Part shown: positions 17,662 through 27,484 of the stretch, in pieces
Position numbering within the stretch: position 1 is the first letter of the stretch
How the letters are laid out: the number at the start of each line of letters is the position of its first letter
NCBI RefSeq assembly: GCF_005671395.1
Contig: NZ_CP040428.1
Span: forward strand, 1,798,001 to 1,862,000
DNA length: 64,000 nt
Direction of reading: 5' to 3'
From: Jejubacter calystegiae
GTDB lineage: Bacteria > Pseudomonadota > Gammaproteobacteria > Enterobacterales > Enterobacteriaceae
Program-made: the position numbers and the translations under genes
The notes under the pieces: model-generated
Databases searched by the model: none
What the model was told of the DNA's origin: nothing
The model's input: only the letters and a program-made list of their open reading frames with translations

Positions 17662-19089
17662 ATGGAAAAGCATTCGTTAATGGGTAAAGGTAGCAAGGAA
17701 GAGAGTGATATTTTCGCCATTCATACCGCGTCCCCTTTCGGCAGGGGAGAAAAATTGGGGATCGTGGCCGACGATCTGACCGGGGCGACCACTGTGGGTG
17801 TCCTGCTGGCGCACAGCGGGATGAAAACCGCCGCCTTTTTTGACACAGACTGCTTTGCCCGCAATACCGTCGATTATCCGGCGATGGTGGTCAGTAGCGA
17901 AAGCCGGGCGTTACCAAAAGCGCAGGCGCAGCAGCGCGTTGCTACCGCGGTCCGACAGCTCCAGCAGCGGGGCGCCCGCTACTTCACCAAGCGCATCGAT
18001 ACCACGCTGCGCGGCGGCATTGGCTATGAAATCGATGCGATGCTGGAATTGTTAGCGCACGACGCGGTGGCGGTGGTGGTACCGGCGATGCCGCAGTCGC
18101 GGCGCATCGTGGTGGGGGGGTATTCGATAATCGACTCGGTGGCGCTTTCCTGTACCGATGTTGCCCGCGATGTGCGTACGCCGGTGACCGAATCCTGGGT
18201 TCCGGGCCTGCTGGCAGAGCAGACCCGGCATCAGGTCGGCCACGTCGCGCTGACCCAGGTGATGAAGCGCGGCGCATGGCTCCGGCAGGCGCTGCTGGAC
18301 TGTTATCAGGCCGGTTTGCGGGTGATTGTGGTCGATGCCATCACCCTGGATGACGTGGATGCCATCGCCCACGCCGTGGTGGCGCTGAACTGGAATGTGC
18401 TGGCGGTCGATCCCGGGCCGTTTACCGAACGTCTGGCGGCCTGTCGGCATCTGATGGATGAAACCCCATATCATCAGCCCCAGCCGCTGCCCCGCGATAC
18501 TCAGCGCGGATCGGTAATGGTGGTGGCCGGAAGCGCCACGCCAGTGACTCAAAAACAGCTCCAGCATTTGATCGCGCACGACAGCCGGGTTTGCCATATT
18601 CCGGTGGATGCCGGGCTGCTGGTCGAAGGTCAGGATGCGGCGCAAAGTGAAATCGACCGGGTGGTTGAACAGGCCCGGCACTGTGTGGCCCAACGCCAGG
18701 ATGCGCTGTTGGTTTTTGAGTCGGCGCTGACAGGCAGGCTGCTGGACCTGTGTGAGCAGGAGCAGCGTTTGCACCTGGCGCCGGGTCAGGCAGCCGGAAA
18801 TATCAATCAGGGGATGGGGCGCATCGTCAAACAGATGCTGGACTGCGCGGGCAGCGGGATACAAGGCCTGTATATGACCGGCGGCGATACCATGGTCAGC
18901 ATCTTAAAAGCGCTGGGCGCCAGCGGTATTGAAATGATCGACTACGTGATCCCCCAGACCGATATGGTGCGTATCGTCGGCGGCGAATATGCCGGGCTAA
19001 TCTGCGTTGGCAAAGGAGGGCTGACCGGGCCGGAAGAGATTATCAGCACCATTATCGGGCGCATTTCCCAGCAGGTTAATCATCACTAA
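17662..19089 (+). CDS. dtnK: DUF1537 four-carbon acid sugar kinase (DtnK-like)
   Basis: DUF1537 kinases phosphorylate D-threonate or D-erythronate at O4 with ATP before the PdxA2 step. The 475-residue protein shows the N-terminal domain with GIVADDLTGATTVGVLL (about 33-49), TKRIDTTLRGGIGYEID near residue 112, and the C-terminal nucleotide-binding domain with YMTGGDTMVSILKALG (about 405) and VGKGGLTGPEE. The N-terminus is about 25 residues longer than the conserved core (MEKHSLMGKG...), so a later start cannot be excluded. It is the second gene of the pdxA2-dtnK-permease operon. Confidence 0.88.
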   Translation: MEKHSLMGKGSKEESDIFAIHTASPFGRGEKLGIVADDLTGATTVGVLLAHSGMKTAAFFDTDCFARNTVDYPAMVVSSESRALPKAQAQQRVATAVRQLQQRGARYFTKRIDTTLRGGIGYEIDAMLELLAHDAVAVVVPAMPQSRRIVVGGYSIIDSVALSCTDVARDVRTPVTESWVPGLLAEQTRHQVGHVALTQVMKRGAWLRQALLDCYQAGLRVIVVDAITLDDVDAIAHAVVALNWNVLAVDPGPFTERLAACRHLMDETPYHQPQPLPRDTQRGSVMVVAGSATPVTQKQLQHLIAHDSRVCHIPVDAGLLVEGQDAAQSEIDRVVEQARHCVAQRQDALLVFESALTGRLLDLCEQEQRLHLAPGQAAGNINQGMGRIVKQMLDCAGSGIQGLYMTGGDTMVSILKALGASGIEMIDYVIPQTDMVRIVGGEYAGLICVGKGGLTGPEEIISTIIGRISQQVNHH

Positions 19090-19163
19090 ATACAGGCGAC
19101 GAGAAACAGGTTTCGCGCGGTACGTCGTGAATCATTCATATTATTTGATATGTGAGTTGCCCT

Positions 19164-20144
19164 ATGAATATAAAAATCTTCGATAAGATGAATAAGGTGC
19201 CCGGCGGGCTGATTATTATTCCGCTGCTTGCTGCTATTCTGATTAATACTTTTGCTCCCCAGATTTTAACTATTGGCGGCCCGACTACCGCATTATTTAA
19301 AGTGGGGTCCAGCGCTATGATGGGGATATTTCTGCTGGTTTGCGGTACCTCAATTAATATTCGCCAGGCCGGGTTGCCCTTATATAAAGGAGCGGTGCTG
19401 TTGCTGTTGAAGTGCATTGCCGGGGCGCTGGCGGTATGGGTGGCTGGTTCACTGTTTGGCCCGCCGGGGTTCCTGGGCATTTCGATGCTGGCTCTGGTCG
19501 CCTGCCTGACCAGCTCCAACAGCTCGCTGTATATCGCCTTGTGTAGCACCTATGGCGATGCCAGCGACGCCGGGGCCATCTCGGTGTTCTGTATCAAAGA
19601 CGGCCCCTTCGTCACCATGGTGGTGCTGGGGGTGAGCGGCCTGGCGAATATTCCTTTTGCCGCTCTGCTGTCGATGCTGATCCCGCTACTGATCGGCATG
19701 CTGTGGGGCAACTGCGACGAACGCTTCAAACAGTTGTGCACGTCGGCGCAGCCGCTGATTATTATCATCATGTCATTTGCTATCGGCGCGAACTCCAGTA
19801 TCGGCACCGTATTCAGCGCCGGTCTGTCGGGCATCCTGCTGGGGGTTATCTCTGCCGTCACCGGCATCATTTTTTACTTTCTTTATAACCTGTTCTTAAG
19901 AAACAAAACCGCCCTCGGCGCTGCGTTGGGCACCACCGCGGCCAGCTCTGCGCTGACACCGGCGATGGTCGCCCAGGCGGATCCTTCGCTGGCCATATAC
20001 GTGGATGCCGCCACGGCCCAGTTGGCCACCGCCAGTATTATCACGATGCTGACGGCGCCGGTGCTGATCGCCTGGTTCGATAAGCGGCTCAGGGCCAGAG
20101 CGCCGGTTACGCAAATGGCGCCGTCGGCTGACGTTAAGAAATGA
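19164..20144 (+). CDS. KdgT-family acid sugar permease
   Basis: This 326-residue polytopic membrane protein of the 2-keto-3-deoxygluconate permease family has about ten helices. Recognisable segments are KVPGGLIIIPLLAAILINTF, SSAMMGIFLLVCGTSI and LGAALGTTAASSALTPAMVA. Placed behind pdxA2 and the DUF1537 kinase, it most likely imports the four-carbon acid sugar by proton symport and not 2-keto-3-deoxygluconate itself; that is inference from operon context. The ATG at 19164 is used; the gap to the kinase is 74 bases. Confidence 0.85.
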   Translation: MNIKIFDKMNKVPGGLIIIPLLAAILINTFAPQILTIGGPTTALFKVGSSAMMGIFLLVCGTSINIRQAGLPLYKGAVLLLLKCIAGALAVWVAGSLFGPPGFLGISMLALVACLTSSNSSLYIALCSTYGDASDAGAISVFCIKDGPFVTMVVLGVSGLANIPFAALLSMLIPLLIGMLWGNCDERFKQLCTSAQPLIIIIMSFAIGANSSIGTVFSAGLSGILLGVISAVTGIIFYFLYNLFLRNKTALGAALGTTAASSALTPAMVAQADPSLAIYVDAATAQLATASIITMLTAPVLIAWFDKRLRARAPVTQMAPSADVKK

Positions 20145-20262
20145 TCCGGCGTCAGGGGATTGATATTTATTCCCGCTAATTTGAGAGAGGCGACAGGGCA
20201 GGCATTGCGCTAAACGTGAAACCTGTTAGATGACGGTAAGAGTGGAGCTTAAGGAGAGAATG

Positions 20263-21213
20263 ATGAACCAGCTGGAAGCATTAAAAACGATGACGGTAGT
20301 GGTGGCGGATACTGGTGATATCGAGTCGATAAAAAAATTCGCCCCTCAGGATGCCACCACTAATCCGTCGCTGATATTGAAGGCGGCGCAGCACCCGCAA
20401 TACCAGGCCCTGATTGCCGGTGCATTGGACAAAGCGCGACGCCAGGGCGGCAATGAAGAAACCCGGTTGATCAACGCCTGTGATCAGGTGGCGGTGGATA
20501 TCGGCACCGAGGTGTTGCGCTACGTTCCCGGGCGTATCTCGACCGAAGTGGACGCCCGCTTTGCGTGGGATCGCGGGATGTGCGTTTCCCGGGCTCGCAA
20601 GCTGATTCGCCTGTATGAGCAAAACGGTATCGACGCCTCGCGTATCCTGATTAAGCTGGCGGCGACATGGGAAGGAATACGGGCCGCCGAAGAGCTGGAG
20701 CGCAGCGGAATCCACTGTAATCTGACGCTGATTTTCTCCTTCGCGCAGGCGCGGGCCTGTGCCGAGGCGGGGGTATTTCTGATTTCGCCCTTTGTCGGGC
20801 GCATCTTCGACTGGTATCAGAGCCATCACCCTGATGTCCCCTACGATGCGGAAAACGATCCCGGCGTGCAGTCGGTGCGCGAGATTTACCGCTATTACAA
20901 AGCGCACGGTTACCCCACAGTGGTAATGGGGGCGAGCTTCCGCCGCATTGAACAGATTCAGGCGCTGGCGGGTTGCGATCGCCTGACCATTGCCCCGCCT
21001 CTGCTGGCGGCGCTGGCAGAGTGCGATGCGCCGCTGGCGCAGCGGCTGACGGTGGGGGGCACCAGCGAACTACGCCCTTCGCCCATGACCCAGGCCGGAT
21101 TCCTGTGGCAGCATCATCAGGACCCGATGGCGGTGGAAAAGCTGGCGGAAGGCATCCGGCTGTTTGCGCTCGACCAGTGCAAGCTGGAGGAGAGGATCGG
21201 TCAGATGCTCTGA
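20263..21213 (+). CDS. Transaldolase (TalA/TalB type)
   Basis: Transaldolase moves a dihydroxyacetone unit between sugar phosphates in the pentose phosphate pathway. The 316-residue protein follows the family plan: [42 protein letters not shown], the Schiff-base lysine in [11 protein letters not shown] and [19 protein letters not shown]. The second of two adjacent ATGs (20263) lies six bases after AAGGAG and matches the family N-terminus. It lies 118 bases behind the acid-sugar permease on the same strand, so it may be part of that regulon, but its substrate need not differ from a housekeeping transaldolase. Confidence 0.92.
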   Translation: MNQLEALKTMTVVVADTGDIESIKKFAPQDATTNPSLILKAAQHPQYQALIAGALDKARRQGGNEETRLINACDQVAVDIGTEVLRYVPGRISTEVDARFAWDRGMCVSRARKLIRLYEQNGIDASRILIKLAATWEGIRAAEELERSGIHCNLTLIFSFAQARACAEAGVFLISPFVGRIFDWYQSHHPDVPYDAENDPGVQSVREIYRYYKAHGYPTVVMGASFRRIEQIQALAGCDRLTIAPPLLAALAECDAPLAQRLTVGGTSELRPSPMTQAGFLWQHHQDPMAVEKLAEGIRLFALDQCKLEERIGQML

Positions 21214-21258
21214 CAGGCGGGGCGATTAGCCCCCCTGCCGGAGGGCCGTGGATGGCGG

Positions 21259-22761
21259 TTAGCGCTTACGACCGCCGAGCAGGCTGCCCAGTACGCCGCG
21301 CACTATCTGGCGGGTAATCTGGCGCGCCGCGCTTTTCGCCGCGGTCTGCACCATGCCATCTTTCTTGCCGCCGCGCGGGCCGGTGCTGCCAAACAGAATT
21401 TCCTTTAGTCCGCCCAGAATGCCTTCATCCACATCGGCCTGTTTGCCTTTGGCGGGCGGCGCCTGCTCTTTATCGGTGGCGGCCTGCACGCCTTTTTGCA
21501 GCATCTCGTACGCCGATTCGCGATCCTGGGCTTCGTCGTACTTGCCGTACAGCGGGGAGTTGTTAATCAGAGCGTTACGCTCGCCTGCGTTGACCGGCCC
21601 CATTCGTGAAGCAGGGGCGATGACCATGGCGCGCTCCACCATCGTCGGGCTGCCTTTCTCATCCAGGAATGAGATCAGCGCTTCGCCGGTGCCCAGCGCC
21701 TGGATCGCCTCTTCGGTATTAAAGTCCGGGTTGGCGCGCATGGTCTGGGCCGCGGTTTTCACCGCCTTCTGATCTTTCGGGGTAAAGGCGCGCAGCGCGT
21801 GCTGAATGCGGTTGCCGAGCTGGCCCAGTACGCTGTCCGGAATATCGGAAGGATTCTGGGACACGAAGAAGATCCCCACGCCCTTGGAGCGGATCAGGCG
21901 TACCACCTGCTCGATCTTATCCAGCAGCACCTGGGGGGCGTCGTCGAACAGCAGATGCGCTTCATCGAAGAAGAACACCAGTTTGGGTTTTTCCAGATCG
22001 CCCGCTTCCGGCAGACGCTCATAAAGTTCAGAGAGCATCCACAGCAGGCTGGCGGCATAGAGCTTCGGCATCTGGTACAGCTTATCCGCCGCCAGAATAT
22101 TGATGATCCCTTTGCCGTTTTCATCGGTACGCATCCAGTCCTGGATATCGAGCATGGGTTCGCCGAAGAAGAAAGGGGCGCCTTCCTGCTCCAGCGCCAG
22201 CAGTCCGCGCTGAATCGCCCCGACCGAGGCGCTGCTAATATTGCCGTACTGGTTCTGGAATGATTTGGCGTTATCGCCGATGTACTGGGTAATGGCGCGC
22301 AGGTCTTTAAAGTCGAGCAGCAGCAGCCCCTGGTCGTCCGCCACCCGGAAGATAATCTGCAGTACCCCGCTCTGCACCTCGTTCAGGTTGAGCAGGCGGG
22401 CCAGCAGCAGCGGCCCCAGATCGGAGACGGTGGCCCGCACCGGGTGTCCCTTCTCGCCAAAGATATCCCACAGCACCGTGGGGTTTCCGTGAGGCTGCCA
22501 GTCGGTCACGCCAATGCTGTTCAGGCGCGTCTGCAATTTTTCCGACGCTTCGCCCGGCATGGCGATACCGGTCAGATCGCCCTTCACATCGGCCATAAAG
22601 ACCGGTACGCCGATTTCCGAAAAGGATTCGGCCAGTTTTTGCAGGGTAACGGTCTTACCGGTACCGGTCGCGCCGGTAATCAGCCCATGGCGGTTAGCCA
22701 TGCCGGGCAGCAGGCACAGGGTTTTCTCGGTGGTTCTGGCTATAGTCAGTGGCGCGCTCAT
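21259..22761 (-). CDS. yjgR: DUF853 P-loop ATPase YjgR
   Basis: This is a 500-residue HerA/FtsK-like P-loop ATPase of the DUF853 family. Walker A is [19 protein letters not shown] (about residues 24-42), Walker B is [16 protein letters not shown] near residue 260, and a basic glycine-rich tail ([17 protein letters not shown]) ends the protein. In E. coli the gene lies near ahr and leuX, and the same neighbours are seen here. The function is unknown; a motor acting on DNA or protein is suggested by the fold only. It diverges from the dihydroxyacetone kinase gene. Confidence 0.93.
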   Translation of the reverse strand: MSAPLTIARTTEKTLCLLPGMANRHGLITGATGTGKTVTLQKLAESFSEIGVPVFMADVKGDLTGIAMPGEASEKLQTRLNSIGVTDWQPHGNPTVLWDIFGEKGHPVRATVSDLGPLLLARLLNLNEVQSGVLQIIFRVADDQGLLLLDFKDLRAITQYIGDNAKSFQNQYGNISSASVGAIQRGLLALEQEGAPFFFGEPMLDIQDWMRTDENGKGIINILAADKLYQMPKLYAASLLWMLSELYERLPEAGDLEKPKLVFFFDEAHLLFDDAPQVLLDKIEQVVRLIRSKGVGIFFVSQNPSDIPDSVLGQLGNRIQHALRAFTPKDQKAVKTAAQTMRANPDFNTEEAIQALGTGEALISFLDEKGSPTMVERAMVIAPASRMGPVNAGERNALINNSPLYGKYDEAQDRESAYEMLQKGVQAATDKEQAPPAKGKQADVDEGILGGLKEILFGSTGPRGGKKDGMVQTAAKSAARQITRQIVRGVLGSLLGGRKR

Positions 22762-22892
22762 TTATCACATCCCTCAATGAATATTTTCTTAAATCATAGT
22801 AATTATCAGAGACTCAGTATATTCCTGAGGGTATCCAATACAACGTATCAGCAGCTATGCTTGTGCTATGGCTAGCCGATTGATGGAACATC

Positions 22893-24551
22893 ATGTCCGG
22901 ATTTTTCTTTGATCAACGTGAACAACTGGTGGATGACGCCATTGAGGGCGTCATCCTCTCTTCTCCCCACCGTAATCTGACGCGCCTGGATATTGAGCCG
23001 GGCATACGGGTGGTGATGCGCAACGACTGGAACAAAAGCCGGGTAGCGGTGATCTCCGGTGGCGGCGCCGGTCATGAACCGGCAGACGTGGGTTTTGTGG
23101 GGCGCGGTATGCTTACCGCGGCGGTCTGCGGCGACCTGTTCGCCTCGCCGGGGGTGGATGCGATACTGAACGCCATTGTGGCGGTGACCGGCGATCGCGG
23201 CTGCCTGCTGATTGTTAAAAATTACACCGGGGACCGTCTGAACTTCGGGCTGGCGGCGGAAAAAGCCAAGCGCTATGGCCTGAAGGTAGAGATGGTGGTG
23301 GTGGGCGACGATATCGCCCTGCCGGGCAACCAGCCGCGCGGTATCGCCGGAACCTCGCTGGTGCACAAGATTGCCGGTTATGCCGCCGAGCAGGGACGTT
23401 CGCTGGGGGAGGTGAAGGAGGCTGCCCGGCAGGCCAGCGAAAACGTATTTAGTCTGGGGGTGGCGTTGCGCAGCTGTAGCCTGCCGGATGGCGTGGAGGA
23501 TGAATGGCGCATCCTGCCGGGGCAGGTCGAAATCGGGCTTGGCCTGCACGGCGAGCCGGGGGCCCGGACCCTGAACACCCGCAACAGCCGCGCGCTGGTG
23601 GATCTGATGGTGGAGCAGCTCTGGCAGCACGCCGGGGGCGACGTGCGTCTGGCGCTGCTGGTCAACAACCTAGGGGGCACGTCGGAGATGGAAATGGCGC
23701 TGATTGTTAAGGCGCTGGCCCACTCCCGTCTGCGTGACCAGGTGGAGTTTATGATTGGCCCGGCGCCGCTGATGAGCGCGCTGGATATGAAGGGGTTTTC
23801 GCTGTCGGTGTTGCGCCTGAGCGATGCCTTTATCGATGCGCTCCAGGGACCCTGTGAAACCCTGGGCTGGCGCCCGCTGGTGCCTTTTACGCCGGTGAAA
23901 ATGCAGCCCCAGCGCCCCACCCATGACCGGGTGGATGCGCTGCCTTCCCATAATGAAGCGGTAGCGATGCGGGTGGCGGCGCTGACGCTCTCCCTAATTG
24001 AGATAGAAGCGGATCTGAACGCGCTGGACGCCAGAGTGGGCGACGGCAATACCGGCACCGCCTTTGCGCAGGGAGCCCGGGATATCGCCCGCTTGCTGGG
24101 GCTGGGGGCGCTGCCGCTTAACGATCAGGCGGCGCTGCTGGCCTTTATTGGCGAACGTCTGGCGACGGTAATGGGCGGCACCAGCGGCGGCCTGATGTCG
24201 ATCTTCTTTACCGCAGCGGGCCGGGCCCGGTTGCAGGGGCAACCCCTGGCGCAGGCGCTGATGGTGGGACTACAGCAGATCAAACTCTACGGCGGCGCAG
24301 AGCCGGGCGATCGCACCCTGATCGATGCGCTCCAGCCAGCGCTGGAAGCCCTGACGGAAGAGGGCGTGATCGCGGCAGCGGCCGCAGCCTGTCAGGGCGC
24401 CGAGGACACCGCCGCAATGAGCAAGGCTAACGCCGGGCGTTCTGCCTATATCGCCAGCGAGCGCCTGCTGGGCGTGAAAGATCCGGGCGCTGCCGCGGTC
24501 GCCACGGCATTCAGCGCGCTGGCGGAAGTGGAACAGAAAATCGCCCGCTAA
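22893..24551 (+). CDS. ATP-dependent dihydroxyacetone kinase (fused DhaK-DhaL)
   Basis: This enzyme phosphorylates dihydroxyacetone to DHAP with ATP. The 552-residue protein has an N-terminal K domain (1 to about 330) with VISGGGAGHEPADVGFVG and the substrate-binding histidine in GLGLHGEPG, a linker, and a C-terminal L domain (about 360-552) with LMGGTSGGLMSIFF-like phosphate-binding loops. The Mg-binding motif usually read DxxxGDGD is here Asp379...Asp384-Gly-Asn386, so the third Asp is replaced by Asn. The layout resembles the Citrobacter-type single-chain kinase and not the PTS-linked DhaKLM. It diverges from yjgR across 131 bases. Confidence 0.9.
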   Translation: MSGFFFDQREQLVDDAIEGVILSSPHRNLTRLDIEPGIRVVMRNDWNKSRVAVISGGGAGHEPADVGFVGRGMLTAAVCGDLFASPGVDAILNAIVAVTGDRGCLLIVKNYTGDRLNFGLAAEKAKRYGLKVEMVVVGDDIALPGNQPRGIAGTSLVHKIAGYAAEQGRSLGEVKEAARQASENVFSLGVALRSCSLPDGVEDEWRILPGQVEIGLGLHGEPGARTLNTRNSRALVDLMVEQLWQHAGGDVRLALLVNNLGGTSEMEMALIVKALAHSRLRDQVEFMIGPAPLMSALDMKGFSLSVLRLSDAFIDALQGPCETLGWRPLVPFTPVKMQPQRPTHDRVDALPSHNEAVAMRVAALTLSLIEIEADLNALDARVGDGNTGTAFAQGARDIARLLGLGALPLNDQAALLAFIGERLATVMGGTSGGLMSIFFTAAGRARLQGQPLAQALMVGLQQIKLYGGAEPGDRTLIDALQPALEALTEEGVIAAAAAACQGAEDTAAMSKANAGRSAYIASERLLGVKDPGAAAVATAFSALAEVEQKIAR

Positions 24552-24641
24552 TGCAAAAGATGAGAGAGGCAGACGCCGACAAAGGGTGTTGCTGTGTACA
24601 CGGTGGCAAGGCGCTGAGCGAAAAGTCATCCCGGCCCTGAG

Positions 24642-24667
24642 ACAGCCGACCTTTTCAGGTCGGCTGT
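24642..24667. terminator. Hairpin between dhaK and ahr
   Basis: ACAGCCGACCT-TTTC-AGGTCGGCTGT is a perfect 11-bp stem between the convergent dihydroxyacetone kinase and ahr genes. The following T-run is weak (TTGCGT on plus, TCAGGG on minus), so it is a probable bidirectional terminator. Confidence 0.6.
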
Positions 24668-24688
24668 TGCGTAGTTAAACAACGGAAA

Positions 24689-25708
24689 TCAGAAATCCGC
24701 CTTCAGCACCACGCGGTAGCGGGCCTTGCCGTCGCGCACGTGTTGCAGCGCTTCGTTCACCTTCGACATCGGGAACTCTTCGGTCTGCGGCGCCACCCGG
24801 GCGCGGGTGGCCAGCTTCATCAGGGTGCGCAGCTCGGCCGGGTTACCGGTGGCGGAACCGCTGATGCCGTGGTCGCCGCTAATCAGCGAGAACGCGGGAA
24901 CTTCGAACGGCTTCATCACGGCGCCCACGGTGTGGAAGTTGCCGCCGGGGGCCAGCGCGGTGAAATAGGGCATCCAGTCCAGGCTGACGTTAACGGTATT
25001 GATAATCAGATCGAACTGCCCGGCCAGCGCGCTCAGCTCCTGCGGATCGCGGCTGTTAACTACCCGATCGGCGCCCATATCCAGAATCTCCTGGGTCTTG
25101 GACGGATTAGAGCTAAAAGCGGTGACCTCGGCGCCCATGGCGCGCAGCAGTTTGATAGCGATATGGCCCAGACCACCGATACCGATGACCCCCACCCGGC
25201 TCATGGCGGTGATATGGTGGGTCAGCAGCGGTTTAAAGACGGTGATGCCGCCGCACAGCAGCGGACCGGCGGTGGCGAAATCCATCTCTTCCGGCAGCGG
25301 AATGGCCCACTGCCAGTCGGCGCGGATCTTATCCGCAAAGCCGCCGCGGTTCATAATGGTCGGTACGCTGCCTTCCCGGCAGTTGATCTGGTTGCCGCTA
25401 ATGCAGGCGTCGCAGTGCTGACAGCTGCGGGCGGTCCAGCCAATGCCCACGCGCTGGCCAATTTTAAGCCCCTTATCCTGGGCGGCGCTGCCCAGCGCGC
25501 TGACCCGACCGATGACTTCATGACCCGGCACCAGTGGATACTGCGAAAAGCCCCACTCGTTGTCGATCATCGACAAATCGGAGTGGCAGACGCCGCAGTA
25601 TTCGACGGTCACCTCAACATCCTCCGGCGCCAGCTGACCGGCGTCGTACTCATACAGCTCCAGTTCAGCCCCGGCCTGTTGCGCCGCATAGCTCTTTATC
25701 ATGGTCAT
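24689..25708 (-). CDS. ahr: NADPH-dependent aldehyde reductase Ahr
   Basis: Ahr (YjgB) is a zinc-dependent medium-chain dehydrogenase that reduces a broad range of aldehydes to alcohols with NADPH. The 339-residue protein has catalytic zinc ligands in YCGVCHSD and GHEVIGR, four structural-zinc cysteines ([15 protein letters not shown]) and the dinucleotide-binding [12 protein letters not shown]. Length and sequence closely match E. coli Ahr. The ATG at 25708 (MTMIKSYAA) follows AAGGTA; an in-frame ATG 27 codons upstream is not supported. In E. coli ahr is also the neighbour of leuX, here separated from it by two extra genes. Confidence 0.96.
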   Translation of the reverse strand: MTMIKSYAAQQAGAELELYEYDAGQLAPEDVEVTVEYCGVCHSDLSMIDNEWGFSQYPLVPGHEVIGRVSALGSAAQDKGLKIGQRVGIGWTARSCQHCDACISGNQINCREGSVPTIMNRGGFADKIRADWQWAIPLPEEMDFATAGPLLCGGITVFKPLLTHHITAMSRVGVIGIGGLGHIAIKLLRAMGAEVTAFSSNPSKTQEILDMGADRVVNSRDPQELSALAGQFDLIINTVNVSLDWMPYFTALAPGGNFHTVGAVMKPFEVPAFSLISGDHGISGSATGNPAELRTLMKLATRARVAPQTEEFPMSKVNEALQHVRDGKARYRVVLKADF

Positions 25709-25813
25709 GATGAATACCTTATTGGTTGTGACTTCTGAAATCACAGTGTACTTCAAATACCTGACGGGCGGGTTTGCCGGATGTTTCATTATTTATGTGA
25801 TTTTTATCACGTA

Positions 25814-25886
25814 TTAATGCGCGGCCAGGGCGGCTTCCATGGCGCGTAGTGAGGCGGTCAGAGTATCCAGATGGCGGTATTCAGCT
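25814..25886 (-). pseudogene. Possible 3' remnant of a lost gene
   Basis: In one minus-strand frame, overlapping the last bases of the methyltransferase gene, the sequence reads KAEYRHLDTLTASLRAMEAA and then LAAH before a stop at 25814-25816. It has the look of a genuine helical C-terminus, but the methyltransferase frame ends at 25881 and no start or N-terminal part in this frame is visible. It could be the tail of a gene deleted or frameshifted here. Confidence 0.2.
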
Positions 25887-26462
25887 TTCCCGCCGCAGCA
25901 ATGCATTCAACCAGCGTTCGCTGCGTTCCGGGCGCAGATCCCGGGTTTGCCAGCATTCCAGCAGGGTGAGCTGGGGCAGGGGGGCGAGCAGGGCGTTCAG
26001 GCCAGACTCGTCGAGATCGGTAAAGCATCGCCCGGCCTGGCGGCGTTCTTCGTTGCCGTACTTAAAGGAGAGATACCACACCCCGCCGGGCTTTAGCGCC
26101 CTGGCCAGCCGCGCCATGACTGACGGCAGCTCTGCCCGGGCCACGTGCAGCAGCGAAGCACAACACCAGATACCTTCATAGCATGCTTGCGCCTCCAGAT
26201 CCTGGAAGCGCATCTCGCGCACTGGCAGGCCGCTATGGGCGCGGGCCAGTGCGGCCAGATTCGGGGAGGCGTCGAAGGCATCGACCCGATAACCCATCCC
26301 CCGGAAGGCCAGAGCATCGCGCCCGGAACCGCATCCGGCGTCCAGCACCCGGGCGCCGGGTGGAAGCCGGGTGGTAAAAGGGCGGTATAGCGATTCCATA
26401 TCTACCGCGACGGTATCGTTGAAAAAGCGCTGAGCGTTGTGCTGGTAGTACTCCTGAGTCAT
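25881..26462 (-). CDS. Class I SAM-dependent methyltransferase
   Basis: This 193-residue small methyltransferase of the Methyltransf_11/TehB-like type has the SAM-binding motif I VLDAGCGSGRDALAF (about residues 39-53), VDAFDASP as motif II and an LHVARAELPSVMARLARALKPGGVWYLSFK segment. No target-recognition domain or NPPY-type DNA methylase motif is visible, so a small-molecule substrate is more likely than DNA. The ATG at 26462 overlaps the stop of the upstream HNH gene (TAATG), so the two are translationally coupled. The substrate is unknown. Confidence 0.8.
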   Translation of the reverse strand: MTQEYYQHNAQRFFNDTVAVDMESLYRPFTTRLPPGARVLDAGCGSGRDALAFRGMGYRVDAFDASPNLAALARAHSGLPVREMRFQDLEAQACYEGIWCCASLLHVARAELPSVMARLARALKPGGVWYLSFKYGNEERRQAGRCFTDLDESGLNALLAPLPQLTLLECWQTRDLRPERSERWLNALLRRES

Positions 26463-27484
26463 TACAGCGTTTCCTCTCCCCGGGGCGCTGGCCGCTGCCA
26501 GATATGGATCAGCGTTTCGATGGCGGTATTCCACGCCCGCTGCAGAAAATGCAGCCGGGCGCTGGCCGTGGCGCCGGTTTGCCTGGACAGGGTTTCGTGC
26601 AGCGGCAAATGGCTGTCGATAATATAGTCGTTGCGCTGGCGTAGCCTTTCCATCGCCCACTTCGGCGGCGCCAGCGCGAGCTTACCAGCGCTGCCGCGAT
26701 TGCAGTTGCGACAGGCCAGCACCAGATTCCAGACCCCGTCGATATTGGGCACCTTATCGCGTATGGCCCAGGGGATAACGTGATCGACATCGGCAAGATT
26801 CTGGTCGCCGCTGCGCAGGGAAACAGGCGTGTCGCAGTAGAAGCAGCGCCCCTTCTGATAGCCGTTCAGGGCATCGCGACAGCTGGTGATATTCACCCGC
26901 CGGGCGTTAAGCTGACTGAACAGCATACGGGTCTGTTCATCGTATTCCACGCCGATAAGCTGCCGTGAAATGCCCTGGGCCCAGGCCTGCTCCACCAGTC
27001 GCCAGCGCGCCTCGGTTTCCAGGGCCAGACTGTGGTACTGGGGCCGCTCCCCCAACTGATAAAAGTTTTCCGTAAGCCGGATAGAGCCATGGCTTTTGCG
27101 CTCGTCCACAAAAAAGCGGGTAGCGATCTCCGCACGGTTGACGATATGAAAGGCGTCGAGCACATTGGCGAACCCCAGCCGCACGGTCAGTTCGGTGAGC
27201 CGATCCTGCCCGATCTCCCCCCGATTAAACTGCTGGCAGGCATCCAGAAAGCGGCTGCGACCGGCGGTGCCCTGCTTTGGCGCCTGCTGCAGATGGCGAC
27301 AGAGATGCTGACTAAAGGGCTGCGCCAGATCCGCCAGCAGAATTAGATCGCTGCCCGGTTTCTGTTGCTGGATATCGTACAGCGCCTGAGCCAGCGCAAA
27401 CTTATAGGTGGCCGCGTTGCGCCCGAACAGAATCACCCCGCGCCAGTAGTTTTCCAGCGTTGGTTCAACCTGATAAAAGCGCAT
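26462..27484 (-). CDS. HNH endonuclease-domain protein
   Basis: This 340-residue protein has a C-terminal HNH nuclease module: a first zinc Cys pair CFYCDTPV, the catalytic DVDHVIPW, an Asn-containing helix NLVLACRNCNRGSAGKLA with the second Cys pair, all within about residues 200-265. The N-terminal 190 residues begin MRFYQVEPTLENYWRGVILF and show no domain I recognise. The ATG at 27484 has AGGA about eight bases upstream. It lies between leuX and ahr on the minus strand, outside the integrated element, coupled to a methyltransferase gene. A nuclease role in defence is possible but not shown. Confidence 0.8.
   Translation of the reverse strand: MRFYQVEPTLENYWRGVILFGRNAATYKFALAQALYDIQQQKPGSDLILLADLAQPFSQHLCRHLQQAPKQGTAGRSRFLDACQQFNRGEIGQDRLTELTVRLGFANVLDAFHIVNRAEIATRFFVDERKSHGSIRLTENFYQLGERPQYHSLALETEARWRLVEQAWAQGISRQLIGVEYDEQTRMLFSQLNARRVNITSCRDALNGYQKGRCFYCDTPVSLRSGDQNLADVDHVIPWAIRDKVPNIDGVWNLVLACRNCNRGSAGKLALAPPKWAMERLRQRNDYIIDSHLPLHETLSRQTGATASARLHFLQRAWNTAIETLIHIWQRPAPRGEETL

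Noticed and set aside
25881-27484. Classical type II restriction-modification pair
   Set aside because: The methyltransferase has no DNA-methylase catalytic motif IV or target-recognition domain.
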